Positions 1-13,000 of a stretch of DNA of 64,000 nt are shown here, piece after piece (position 1 is the stretch's first letter; every line of letters begins with the position of its first letter). The DNA lies in contig JAYKKI010000013.1 of NCBI GenBank assembly GCA_039881145.1, positions 42,303,501 to 42,367,500 of the forward strand, written 5' to 3'. Under the pieces are notes generated by a model, which searched no databases, was not told the origin of the DNA, and worked only from the letters and a program-made list of their open reading frames with translations. Made by a program: the position numbers and the translations under genes. The DNA is from Druceiella hillmani. Taxonomy: Eukaryota > Arthropoda > Insecta > Lepidoptera > Hepialidae.

Positions 1-164
1 CTACCTTCATCTATAGTGTGGATAATAAGCCACCTTTTATAATTTTTTCTGAAAACTTGTTTTTGCTAAATCTTCTCATGCTTTCCTTTGTGTATAATAT
101 ATGCATTAGTTTCATCATTTTAGATAATAAGACCTACCTTCATCCACAGTATTGATAATAAGCC
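1..164. repeat. Diverged ~133-bp direct repeat
   Basis: A roughly 31-bp segment starting CTACCTTCATC and ending GATAATAAGCC occurs at 1-31 and again at 134-164, so two diverged copies of a ~133-bp unit probably lie here. The left copy is cut by the window edge. The rest of each unit is only loosely similar. No coding signal is seen. Confidence 0.4.
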
Positions 165-210
165 TATCTCATTTTCATATATCATGGCGTTCTGAAATTG
201 CCTTGTTTAT

Positions 211-540
211 TTTCAGTTTTGCACAATTTACATCCTAATTTCCTAATTATTTTTTAACATACATAAATGTATGTTTTAACATACATAAATGGATGTTTTA
301 ACATACATAAATGTATGTTTTAACATACATAAATGTATGTTTTAACATACATAAATGGATGTTTTAACATACATAAATGGATGTTTTAACATACATAAAT
401 GTATGTTTTAACATACATAAATGGATGTTTTAACATACATAAATGTATGTTTTAACATACATAAATGTATGTTTTAACATACATAAATGGATGTTTTAAC
501 ATAATTAGGAAATTAGGACGCAAGTAGCGCAAAACTAAAC
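211..540. mobile_element. Foldback element with internal 22-bp minisatellite
   Basis: Inverted arms of about 36-40 bp lie at 211-250 and 501-540. Both contain CCTAATTTCCTAATTAT or its complement, next to a TTTTGC(A/G)C(A/T) box. Between them (about 255-500) are about 11 head-to-tail copies of a 22-bp unit that is itself nearly palindromic (core ACATACATAAATGTATGT). A one-base variant (ATGGATGT for ATGTATGT) is mixed through the array. The layout, terminal inverted repeats around a minisatellite, resembles non-autonomous foldback or minisatellite-bearing MITEs. There is no coding capacity. The target-site duplication is not resolved. Confidence 0.75.
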
Positions 541-1575
541 CTACTGGATACAAGTTTTTTATTTGAAACACTTTAGCTTTGTGCAGGGATTTATTCTAAG
601 TTTGTTCTCCATTAAAAGTTTAGATAATCGAGATTTTAATTCACGTGAATTTCAATTGTTACTTTGAATTCTGCTTTTTTAAAGTTGGTTTATATTTTAA
701 CATGGACACAAAATTGTTTGGTCAGAAACACCTATACATCGTTGTTCACCATAAAGTTTGCTATACTTTTTCTACTGCATCTTCGACTTTATTTTTTGTA
801 AACTTTGGTTATAATTTTAATTGTTCTTTGGCATAAAATAGACATTATCTATTTATCTACCTACACCTACACATCGTTTCGCATCGAAATATCACATTTC
901 ATTTCTCATAATGTACTGTAATCGTCCGTAAGGGCTCTATTTTTGTGGGACACACGGAGGGTCTGTTGATATATTGTTACAACTTTAATTATTTCAACAT
1001 CAAATAAATAAATGCATGTGTTTAATATTAACCTATTGAAAAGTTTCAATCAACTTTGCAAATTATCCTGACAAATATCTACGAATTATTCATGAGGTTA
1101 ATTCAAAAAACGAATTACTCGCTTCGTAAATTCTTTCAACTCCTTTTCAGTACTTTACGTATTTTATCTCATTACACTGTTGCTGTTACGTATATTTGTG
1201 GATGGGACTTTCTTGGTTAGTAAAATTTCTGCACTTTTAGTACTTAGTATTGAAACTGACTGAGTTCTCTTCAACTCTTTCAATTCATTTTTGTTTCAAA
1301 AAAGTTTTGTCCATTTATATTTATGTAGTTTTGTGTCAAAAACTTTAATTATAATCTAGCAACACTTAACTTTAATGTGTGCAGACAGTTTTTCCGGAAA
1401 AGTTTATTTTGGTTGGCTCTAAAGTTAGATGGACCTTTGTTAGGATTAGGAAATGTTCATTATTCACATTTTTAAGAACATCCATGATGATCACTCTGTT
1501 GCTTGTTTCTACAGTTGTCATTATCACAATGACTGACAACTGTGATGTTAACATCTGATACTGTAACATTTTTCC
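541..1575. other. AT-rich non-coding stretch
   Basis: No exon-like segment, repeat structure or RNA gene was recognised. Short open frames on both strands have AT-driven composition and match nothing known. It lies left of the first visible RTF1 exon and is probably intronic to RTF1. Confidence 0.4.
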
Positions 1576-1850
1576 TTAAAGTGCTCCCTCACCGGGAGCA
1601 TTCGCCTGTAATGTAACTTTACAGATTTAAGCATTACGTCAGTGAGGGAGGATAATCGAGCATTACAGTGTACTGATACAAAGCTGTAAATGATACAATC
1701 TGTAATATTTTGATACAACTTGTAACATCAGTGGTAATCATACAGGCGAATGCTCATCAGTCAGGGAGACAGCATTGTAACGTAATGCTCAAAATTGAAT
1801 CTGAAATGTTACATTACAGACGAATGCTCTCGGTGAGGGAGCACCTTTAA
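1576..1850. mobile_element. piggyBac-type MITE flanked by TTAA
   Basis: TTAA at 1576-1579 and TTAA at 1847-1850 flank a ~267-bp element with terminal inverted repeats of about 40 bp. The left arm runs GTGCTCCCTCACCG...GCATTCGCCTGTAATG and the right arm is its complement with a few changes. The interior has further copies of a TGTAA-type motif and internal copies of the TIR sequence. There is no open reading frame of note. A TTAA target duplication is the hallmark of the piggyBac superfamily; assignment rests on that and on the TIRs. Confidence 0.75.
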
Positions 1851-2384
1851 AAATAAGTATGTTTGTCATTATTGAGGATGTAGAAATAACTGCCATTGAG
1901 TAGGTCCTCCGGTTTGTGAGTCTTTCTGATCTAAAGTCGGCAATATACAAGAGGTGATTTTAGCATTAAAGCCCCCAAAATTTCTAGTTTGAGATGGTGT
2001 GTTACCAAGTTTACGAAGGAGGCCAGTGACAATACTTGTTAATTGTCGTTTGGTCATGCCTGACGTCATGAAGAGATGCGAATATGTATACATACATTTT
2101 GTTTACGATCTGGCTAATATTAAAGCCACATTGATAGCTTGTTTATAATGAGAAAGACTTTTCAAACCATGTATGTCTTATTTTTTGTAATACATATCAC
2201 ATTAAAGGATGGTTTTACACAGATTTAAATGAATAGAAAACAGATAATGATTGACATAACATTTTTTACACGACTTAAATTCCAGAAAACATCATCGAAG
2301 CTATGAAGGTTCTAAAGGAAATACCTTGTATTTGTAAATAAAACTGATTAGTATTTGACTCTGCTTTCAACTAAACCACATGGT
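1851..2384. other. AT-rich non-coding stretch
   Basis: No recognised gene or repeat. Probably part of the RTF1 intron that precedes the first visible exon. Confidence 0.35.
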
Positions 2385-3715
2385 CCTTAGCACAGATTAC
2401 CTCAAATTTCAGATACAAGTAATTCAATTATTGCTATACAAAGAATTGCTTAGTAATCGTACAATAAGATTACTCCGTATAATTGCAGTTATGGGAATAA
2501 TTTTTTTATCATCTGCACCACAATTTTCATTTGATTTGTACATAAAAATTAGCAGTGCCCCTTCATTCAATGGAATCTTCTAATTGTGACTACTGATTAC
2601 ATGGAATCTCAGTTACGAGTAATTCAATTATTTCAATGAATCGAATTACTTTGAAATAATACAGTAAGATTAATCTGTATAATTGCAGTTACAGGAATCT
2701 TTTTTGTTATCTATTACCAATAGAAACTGATTACACCTACCTCTTTAATTCAGTGGAATCATGTAATATATCTGGCATCTCAGTTACAAGTAATTAAATT
2801 ATTTTAATGAATCGAATTACTTCATAATCATACGATAAGATTAATCTGAATAAATTGCAGTTATAGAAATCTCTGTTGTTATCGATTACTAAAAGTAATT
2901 AATTGATTACACTCAACTCTATTCTGCACCAGCATTGTATTTTAATTTATGCATTAAATTGGTTGTTGCCTCTTTAATTTAGTGGAAACATGTAATATAT
3001 CTGGAATCTCAGTTACAAGTAATTAAATTATTTCAATGCATCAAATAACTTCGTAATCATACGATAAGATTAATCTGAATAATTGCAATTATAGGAATCT
3101 CTTCTGTTATCAATTACTAAAAGTAATTAATTGATTACACTCAACTCTATACTGCACCAGCACTGTATTTTAATTTGTGCATAAAATCGGTCGTTGCCTC
3201 TGTAATTTAGTGGAAACATGTAATATATCTGGAATCTCAGTTACGAGTAATTAAATTATTTCAATGCATGGAATAACTTCGTAACCATATACGATAAGAT
3301 TAATCTGAATAATTGCAATTGTAGGAGTCTCTTTTGTTATTAATTACTAACAGTAATTAATTAATTACACTCAACTTTATTCTGCATCAGCACTGTAATT
3401 TAACTTATGCATAAAATTGATTATTTCCTCTTTAATTCAGTGAAATCATGTAATATATCGCACATCTCAGTTACAAGTAAATAAATAATTTCAATTAATC
3501 AAATTACTTCGTAATCATACGATAAGATTAATCTGAGTAATTGCAGTTATAGGAATCTTTTTTGTTATCGATTACTAATAGTAATTGATTACGGCCAACC
3601 CTATTCTGCACTAGCACCATCATTTGATTTGTACATTAAACCGATTTGTAGCCCTTAATTCAACGGAGTCATATAACAGTTAGTTTTGATTGTATGGATT
3701 TTCAGTTATTCTACA
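2385..3715. repeat. ~229-bp tandem (satellite-like) array
   Basis: Five to six diverged copies of a ~229-bp unit lie head to tail. The landmark ATCTCAGTTAC recurs near 2606, 2777, 3006, 3234 and 3464, with spacings of 171, 229, 228 and 230; a weaker copy begins near 2393 and another ends near 3710. Each unit also holds TACGATAAGATTAATCTGA and a TAGTGGAAACATGTAATAT-type box. The second unit is internally deleted by about 58 bp. The array stops about 130 bp before the acceptor of the first visible RTF1 exon. Confidence 0.8.
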
Positions 3716-3847
3716 TACAAGTTACAAACTGTATTTGTCACTGTTTGAACATGTGCAGAGATTATCGATGATTGAACCACAGCGTATAGCGTAAAAGTAT
3801 TTAAACATTTGAGGAGCGACAAGTATACTTGAGAATTTCTTCGGCAG

Positions 3848-4047
3848 ATGGGAGATAGAGCGCAAGTTGCGGCTAGCGCGTCGAGACGCGGCTGAGCGCG
3901 GCCGGTCGCCCGGGGAGCTGCGGCGGAGGCGCGAGCGCCGCGAACGGCGGCGGCGGAAGCGCGCACGACGTGCGGAGAGGGCGCGCGCGCGCGACCTCGA
4001 GCGCGAGCGCGCCGCTGAGGCTGCGGCCGCTGAGAGCGAGGCTGAAG
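3848..4047 (+). CDS. RTF1: RTF1 window exon 1 (basic region)
   Basis: Acceptor TTCGGCAG ends at 3847 and the donor is GTGAGA at 4048. The first base completes a codon from an upstream exon. Translation starts [12 protein letters not shown], equivalent to the RFEIKKKL segment that follows the histone-modification domain in animal RTF1. It then becomes a long Arg/Glu/Ala run. The exon is strikingly GC-rich beside AT-rich introns. It ends with one base of a split glycine codon. Confidence 0.88.
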
Positions 4048-7000
4048 GTGAGATTGAAATTAGAAGCTATGAAAGTCTTGTTAAATTTTTAAACAAAAAA
4101 GTCAGTGGGGTTTTGTTAAGGCATTGTGCTCCTTGGTGCATCCCAAGAAATTTTATACTGGACGTTCTATAATTATTTGAAAACCAGAAAATCCAACAAA
4201 AATATAATAACTGCATCGAGGAGAGCAATACATTATATAATTATCCTTGAGCGTGCCACTTCAACCATTTGTGCAATTAGTCTAAGTATGCCTTTAAAAT
4301 TTTTATTTTTTCATGTAAGTTGTCTACTTTATAAAATAATTCAGTTTTAAATTTTGTATGAAATCATAATTATGCGTCCTGCATAAAAAGTACCAATTGT
4401 CAGTTTGGCAACATGGAACGTCTTGTCAAATGTCATAATGACAGATAAATTATCATTTAACTGTGAGAAAAGTGAAAAATAAAAGTGTAGCTTTTGTTCT
4501 TAGGCCCATAAGATTACGTTACATCACATCACAGTTTAAATTACTATTGACTTTAAACGTTTAGTCATAATTTCGTAATTTTGTTCGAAGTTTAACGTTA
4601 GATTATTTTATCTATTACTCATACAACTTATTATTATTAAACTTCTCTCATAGATTATTTATGGCAATATGAAGGCACGGATAATCAGCTGTTTAGGTTT
4701 TCGGCTGTATGAAATATAATCTGTAATGAGAAAGTCCATAGAAAAATAAAAGTTACTAACAGCTAGGCTGAAGTGATAATGGATAGGCCATATTACATAC
4801 AGAACCAACGATTTTTAGAGAAGAAAAGCGCCCCCCTAGGCAGAAAGTTGACTTGGTAAAACTTGCAGAAAGCCGTCGTATCCAAGCGGCACTGAATCGA
4901 ACTACTGTCTTCGATCGAGACTAGATGTCTTCTGGCTGGTGGTGATGATAATAAAAAAGCGTTTGAATAGTAGAATTAATGGGTTTACTATGATTTGGTG
5001 TGACATTTTTTGTATATTTATTAATTCTTTAAAAGGAAGTCTCTTTACATGAATTGTATTGAAGTGTGGTCGGCATGGTTTCAGGTGTCTCCGAGCCAGA
5101 GTTGTCGAGCAAGGAGAAAGATGGTAAAGAAGAGGAGAAGGAGAGACGGAACAGTTTTGCGTCGCCCGGACCGAGGTCTGATAGGGAAGGAGATGGGGGT
5201 AATGATTTTAATGTTTTTTTCATAATACAACGAACCTGACTAATTAAAAAAAAATAATTTACTCCACTTGCAACTCGTGGAGTAATTTTCTTTTTTGTTC
5301 TAAAATTATTTCAAATTGTTTGCCATCTTTATTATATTCATATTTCCAGTGTTTATTGATGGTGTTATTGAGAATATGTATAGTAATAAAAAATTGACTA
5401 ATTTGACCAATTTTTTGAAGAGAAACTTCAACGGCAACATTTGAGTCAGAATAACTGTCACGTTAAAATTGTGTATCGCACATTTGGCGTCTCCATAAAG
5501 ATAAATTTTCATTTGCTCATATTTATATAATAAGAAATAAAGATGGGCCAATTCGGAGATTTATCAAACTAAGGTAACCGATTTGAAAATTCGTGTAAAC
5601 GTAATTCGCGATTTAACGAACAACAATCATTAGATAGTGTCGTAAATCAATTTCCATTATTTAAGTACTCATTCATTTTTCAGTCATTTAATGGAGTGGT
5701 TGACAAATAAAGGCGGTTAAATAATCCAAACAATAAAGAATCTATTGAATTATCAACCTCCGCTAAGTTGGAAAATTCACCTGGCCCACGTGACTCATAT
5801 AAATACGCAGTCAAGTAATCCGGATGCTTCGTTCTAATGAGCATCATCATCATACTCGTATTCCTGGAATATTTATAAGACAAAGAACATATTCCGCACA
5901 CAATTTTCCGTCTATTGCCATTTCAAAAATCTTTCTACCTATAGACTTCGTTCTAGGACCGCACTCTAGTTTAAAATATGTAAATTAAATAATCAACAGC
6001 CCTAAATTAAAACTTTAATAACAAAAAAACACAACTTGACCAAACTAATGAAAATAATTTAATAAAACCTACGTGGAAGAAATGTACTTATAGACTAAAA
6101 CAATAAAATATGATCGAACGAGCTATTGTAATATACACAGCAACCAAGTATATTCGGTTTGAATCGAACATACGAGTGATTAATTTGGTTTAAGTAGAGT
6201 TATACATGCAAGCAATACACCGATCAAGTGCATCAACGAGGCAGCCCTGTCAATTCGTTTTGTCGCAGACGTAAATTGATTTAACTCTGTTTAACCTCAA
6301 TTCAGTATGCAAAGTCGAGTTGTTACTTCTCTAATAATAAACATCTTACGGCTACTTCCTCACTTTATACATATAATAAGGGAATATGATAATTATTTTA
6401 TTTTAATGATTAACTAATATAAACCGTTAAACCCTTTTTTTTTATTTATTTCATAGAATACTGAACATTTTTTGGACTAATCGTAAAAATTAAAATAGTT
6501 ATAAAGGTTTAAACTTAATATTTAGATAAGGACACCAATACCGTCTTGTGATGTCATTATTTGTAATGCTCATTGTATTCTACAAGAGCGAATGAGACAC
6601 AAGGAGATATCCCTACTCTATATCTACCATTAAATTTAGACGCTCATTACTCACTTGCTATTTAATCAATTTTTTTTTCTTTACTTGCATTTTTATAACA
6701 TTTTACTAAAAGTAGCAAATTTAGTAGAAGTCAGTTACAACAGCCTCAATGAGGAACTCGCATCAATCGAACATTGGGCTCAGAAAAAAAAAATCATTGG
6801 TAGTTTAAAGATTACTTTCTAAAGTTAAGCTGTCAGACCTGCCACATCTGACACTAAATATACGCCAATCTCATTCATGCCTGTTAAATATTTGGATCAA
6901 TTGATCAATCAATTTGCATTTCTTTTAAATATCTTGAACAAAGCAATCATAACTAGCTGATTCACTTACTTGTGTGCTCATGGTCAGGGGATATCAAAGC

Positions 7001-10000
7001 TAAAAGCCTGCTCGGTGTGTTTTCCATTTTTACGAAAAGTCATCCTATGTCTAAGCTGTGAAATTTTGAATCACCTCGATAGGATCACACTGGGAACCCG
7101 TCCTCCATATTTACATTTCTTTGAAACTTCTTCAACAAAGCATTCTGTTTGACTAACGAGAATAGCTGTTTCACTTACTTATATACTCATGGTCAGGGGA
7201 TATTAAAGCTAAAAACCTCTGTCTGTTTTCCATTTTTACAAAAAGTCATCCTCTGTCTAAGCTGTGAAATTTTGAAATCACCTGGATCCTAACATTGGGA
7301 ACTTGTCCTCCATAATATTAAATCGGCAACTAATAAACCCCTCATCCAAATCTCAATTTATCAATATTAGCTTCACTCCTCCAAATGCATCAAATTGTGT
7401 TTTTTTATTGCGTTATAAAAACATGAAAGTAGCTCTCATATAACACGAAGGTAACCTGTGGTATTTTTCAATAAGGCATTTTAATTTTTTTTAATTTAAT
7501 CTGGGAAATCTGCCTCTATGACGATTAATATATAAAATTTCCTTCTTTGTTTGTGCTACTAATGCTTGGCTGTGACACAGGTGAGAGTACTTCTTCACCC
7601 ATCGCTGTGCGTGTATTGCATGTTGCTTCACTCTTAAGTTCCCATTGTAAAATTGACATATTTTCTTATTCTATATTCACTGAAACTCAGTTACTAACTG
7701 AACGGAAAATCGAAAGTGTCATTCTATATATATAGATTACCCAAGATATTTCTTTAATATACCAAAAGTTGTCGAAAAGAAGCGGCAGATTTATTAGTGG
7801 CCGAAAACTTCTAGACCATAAAAATTTTATGTAAATAAGTAAAAAAATTTTTGGTTAGTAATAAAACCTTTTTCCTACAATAAAATAAATAATATCTTTT
7901 TTAATGAAGTTACCTTTATTTTAATCCCCAGATGCTTCACCACACCCTTCTTCACCAGGTTCACCAACGCCCAACGCAGGCGCCGCAGGTGCAAAACAAG
8001 AGCGCAAGAAAACGGTGGACGATAGACGCGTATCCGCCATGGCGGCGTTGCGAGCACGGCGAGGCGAGAAAGCGAGACGGCAGGAGCATAATAATGAAAG
8101 AAGACGCAAACAAGAAGAGGAAGAGAAAAAGAAAGCGCGAAGGGGTGAGGATGACGAGGTAGGTTTCAGCAAGTAGTTTTTCCAGTAGTCGAACTTTTTT
8201 TTAATCAACTTGTTTTTTTGTTAGCACCTAATGTCAGAAAATTTGTTTTAACTAACGACGTTTTAATATATTTGTTTTGTCATGTTAGTTATGATAGGTA
8301 TTAGAACATTTTGAAAAACAGAAATATTTTGATTTTAAAACAACCAATTAATCCTTAGTGTGTCATAATTGACAATGAGCAATTCGAGGTTAGATGTTTA
8401 CAGGTTTAAGTTAAACGAAAATAAATTTATTTCTTGTCGTACATTTAAAATATAAAAATTTTGTTTTAAATCTTAAACTGATAAGAGTGCACAATTGTCT
8501 GACAATTATATTAAGCTAGTTTCTTGGATTTTGGAAGATACCACGCCCGTTTATGATCTTTACATCTTAGTTTATGAATGTGGTATCTTTGGAGACACCT
8601 TGCTACTAAACTAGCAAAGTTTCTTCTAAAATATGGTGATTGTAGCAATGTTATGAACCATAACAAGACAAGGTATTTACAAAATACTTGCGTAAACAAA
8701 TTTGTTATTTGGTAAGTACACATTTGATTCACTAATGTACATAATATTTATTGAAGTGAAACTTCTTTGGGTGCCATGACGGTAAAATGTCAAGTCAAAT
8801 TTTGTACGACGTTTTTAAGCAATGTTTATTTGTAACAAATCTGTTGCAAGAAGGTTGAAAAATAGGTACTTAGCTAACAACAAAGAGAGATAGCTAAACA
8901 CCAAAGAATAAGACAAAAAATGTACACATGCGCAAAAACAAACAAAAATGGCGCTCACTACTGCTATCACCTGTTTTATGCGTTATGTATGTCAAAATTA
9001 AACTGTCAAAATTTTGTCGATTTGTTTATCTGTTTATGATTGGTTTATTACTAATTTTGTGTGTGTACTTCATCCATTACAAGACTAACAATATATGTAC
9101 TTAATTTATTTATAAATCTGCAATGAACTCTCAACTATAGTTGTTGTAAATATGATTTAAAACAGGTGCAACACAACCTGACTTCCTTGAACAGCATTTA
9201 ACCGATGACAATTTTGTTAGATGTTTACGTCGAGTTGTAAAGACTTACATAATTTTTTCTGAATGTGAAAGTGTCTGAATGTGTGTATTAAAGTCTTGTT
9301 ACCTGTTGCCCTTTCTCTCTCTGCCGTTTTACACCTTACTATATACTTACAAATCGTGTTTTAAATCATCAAAAAAGTGACTGAGTTGCACGTACTCAAA
9401 TTTCTTAAGATATGCACCATAGAACAACAAAGTAACATTGGGTAGCCAAAAACGCCAAAAACAAGTTGTATTAAGAAAAATACAAAAGCAAAACTTACTC
9501 TTCCATCAGATGAGAAATATTATTGACATTCTGTCAACACAAATGCCCATATGCACCACACACGGCCAAGACTGTCAGTCGGAATTACTGACAGTTAAAA
9601 ATGTATTTCTGTTTCTCATTAACTGCCAGTTGAGTCGGAATAAGAGTCAAATTTACCGACCGTACCATAGTGCACGGTCCAATTCATAAAATATCCATAC
9701 AAAATACATGTTTTACCATCATTTAATCCGACTGAGAGTCCTGACCATGTGTATAATGCATACGGGCGAGAGAGCTCTTGGAACTGGGAAACAAGTGGCA
9801 ACACTGAATTTATTCCATCAATTTTAATAGTTTTCAAAATTTTTAAATAGCAAAATGTTTTTATTGGAATGGTCATAGGAAGGTGAAACAGATGATCTGA
9901 TCGGCGGGAGCAGCAAGCAGGGAAGTAAGACCACCTTGAAGGCATCCGACATCTACTCTTCAGAGTCGGGTTCGGATTCCGATAATAACAAATCACAAGG

Positions 10001-13000
10001 TAATTATTGTAATTTTGTAATTTTTTCACTGTAACTAAAAATATTTGGTAAATAATATGTGGCTGAATTTTGTTGATTGGTTCGAGCGAGGATTTAAATA
10101 AATATATAACTTTGAGTTGAATTTTAAGATATTATTTTAGCCAAAACTTACTTGACGGAATCTTTAAATTAATGTTCTTTATAGCTTTGCTAATAGCCCA
10201 CCTGAAGTTGTTGTAATACAACGAAACCTAGGTCGTGGTAAAGAACTTAAGGAAAGTAGAAATAATACTACATCACGTAGTTTCATTTAATTGTGATAAA
10301 TGTTTTTTATTTTATTTTTGCACAAGTGTATAATAACGCGAGACAGGACAAAAAAAATTTACATCTATTCTCTCAATAAAATGATACATATAAAAAAGTC
10401 CGCTTAAACACACATTGTTACGAGCATTAACGATTTCTTCAATGAAATGGGCTGAGGGTGCCATAAACAAACTGTAAAGAAAAAGTTTTTTGAAGTCGCA
10501 CATCTGAAAAGTACATTATACAGGCACCAGAATCCCAGAAGTTAAATGAGTTACTATTAAAGCCGTCACCTCAGGCTTTCAATGTGAACATGGTAGCAAA
10601 ATAAAATATAAAAAAAATATGGTAGCCAAACAAAAAATTTTCCCTTCTCCAAAGCAAAAGTTTTTGTCTTGAGAGTACAAGATGAGAGTACGAGAATATT
10701 CCGCCTTTTCATGAAAAGCCTTATTGAAGATCTCTTTGTGTCCTTTATTTGATGAAACTCGGTTGGGAACCAAGCAGTTGGTAAGACATTTTCTTTAAAT
10801 TTCCTGCTTGAATTGTCAAGAAGTTTTTTTAATATCCAGAAATCGCTATAAAGAAGTGATTGCTTTATTAGCTGCCACCTAAGTAGTTTATTTTAGTTTT
10901 AGTTTTTTTTAATTTAAGGATCGTCTCGAAAAATGTTACTTTCATAATGTGTCAAATTCTGTCACTCCATTTCTTCATATACTTAATTATCCTTAAGTAG
11001 CGACATGCCTCAGCTTCTCTCGCATTGACGCGTTCGAGTCATGTCAGATGTCAGTGTGTGAATGCTCTCATGTATAATTTTGCATACTGAAAAATACCGT
11101 TATAATTTTTAAACTATCTGTTAGATAACTACTATAAAATTTAAGTTAATAAGGGTTGAGACAATTTTGCACAATAAACCCTAGAAAATAGAGTTAAATG
11201 TTTGTTTTTTTTTTCTAAATAGTAATATAGGCTGGCCTGGACTGTATTGTAGAACTTTTTGAGTTGAATGATGTTGCCAGACATTATATGTATCTCTAAT
11301 GATTTAAGCATTGTGCACCAAGATAACGCTCTGATGAATATTTCGTTCTGACTTTATGAACATTCTTTGTCACAGGTAGGAATAATTTTCACAAAGTGTC
11401 AATTAATTATGTATACGTTACGTTTACTTACGTTACTTATATTTATTTACTTTTGATTTTAATGTTATGTACATTAAGCAGATGTAGACATTCTTTATAA
11501 GCACCATGTGCTTTGAAATGTTAATTGGTAAAACTAAAATTGTATTCCATAATGTCCCTGTTTTGTTAGAACAACAGAACTTAAAAATAAAATTAATTCA
11601 TATTCGGTACAGGTCGAGGGCGTTCCAGTTCCAGTGCAAGATCCGGCTCTTCATCGTCGGACTCTGAGGGTGAAAGCGGAACGACAGGGGCCGGTAGTGG
11701 AAGCAAATCTGCCAGTTCTGGTAGCCGCTCCAAACCAATATATGCATCCAACAAAGATGATATTAATAGGATAAGACTCAGCAGGTCAGTACCATTTTTA
11801 TGATGATTACGTATTTAAAGATCCAAAACCTGCTTTATAGTTTAGGCGATTCCATTAAAATTGCTTTTATTTAGCTTAACTTTTTTTTTGCTTAAATTTT
11901 TAAATTATCTATAATAATAATCGTGAATAGATTTTGACCGATGACGTTATCGTCATGTTATATAAAGTATTAATATAAAGGATAATTTTGAATATAGAAT
12001 ATTTATATAAAAAAATATAGAATATATTATGGATAAAAAAATTGTTGTTTCTACGTAGCATGTTTGACTATCTTTTCTGATTTTTGACTCCCTTGCTTCT
12101 GCAGGAAAGATTTCAGATTAAATGGAAGCTCCACGTCCATTTTGAGCCGATATGGAAAGGTGTTAGAAATTGTAAGCTAATTAATTTTTTTTCAAATTGG
12201 CAGGTTTAAGTTGGAGCGATTAGTTCACCTGCCTTTCTTCAACCGAGTTGTCATTGGTTGTTTCGTGAGGATAGGCATCGGTAACAACAATGGGAACCCT
12301 GTTTATAGGGTGAGTATCTGCCCCATTTTGGGATAGCAAAAATATGGAGTTTTTATTTTGGGATTTTTAGAGTGAGTGGGTAAGCCCACTCACTCTATGC
12401 GACTCGTGGTGAGATGTGTCTTACGATACTAATATTTTTACAAATAAATGACAATGTCTTCATATAGAGATTTAGGCTTATATATTGTTCAGTTATTTCT
12501 GCTAATGAAAGTATTTTTAATTTAAAGTTGTTTTATAAACCATGGAAGAAACGGAGCTCTCCTGAAAGCGACAGAAATAAGAACTTATAGTCACATGTTT
12601 GTCAATATCCGTGTATTTTATTGACATAAAATAGTAAATGTCATTGTACGTTAAGAGGTTATGTTATAAGTGAATATGAAGATTCTATGAAAAATTAAAT
12701 ACTCTATTGTTTTTATAAACTATTAGAACGCTTTTACGCACAAAATACAACATATTTACGAATTTAAAATATTTTTCATTGAAAACAATTTGTAAAAAAT
12801 GGAGACTATAAAATAAAAAATTACAGTACTGTAACCAAAGTCATTTTGTACAAATTTATCACCAACGGTAACAACTATCTTAATACTTTAGCTTCTTCAG
12901 TTTTTATAACTTATTTGTAACCAGTAATCTTATGAGGGTACTTGTTACAGTTTTTACACATGTCTGACATTATTAATAATGATTTTGTTTTTTACGAGTT

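Noticed and set aside
1..3847. Search for the RTF1 N-terminal acidic exon(s)
   Set aside because: No Asp/Glu/Ser-rich frame with splice sites was found here, so the start of the gene is placed left of the window.
3706..3966. Minus-strand frame opposite RTF1 exon 1, and + strand continuation past 4047
   Set aside because: Shadow of a GC-rich exon; the + frame runs into the intron beyond a good donor site.
12369..12396. microRNA precursor
   Set aside because: A 12-bp stem with a 4-base loop is too short for a pre-miRNA.
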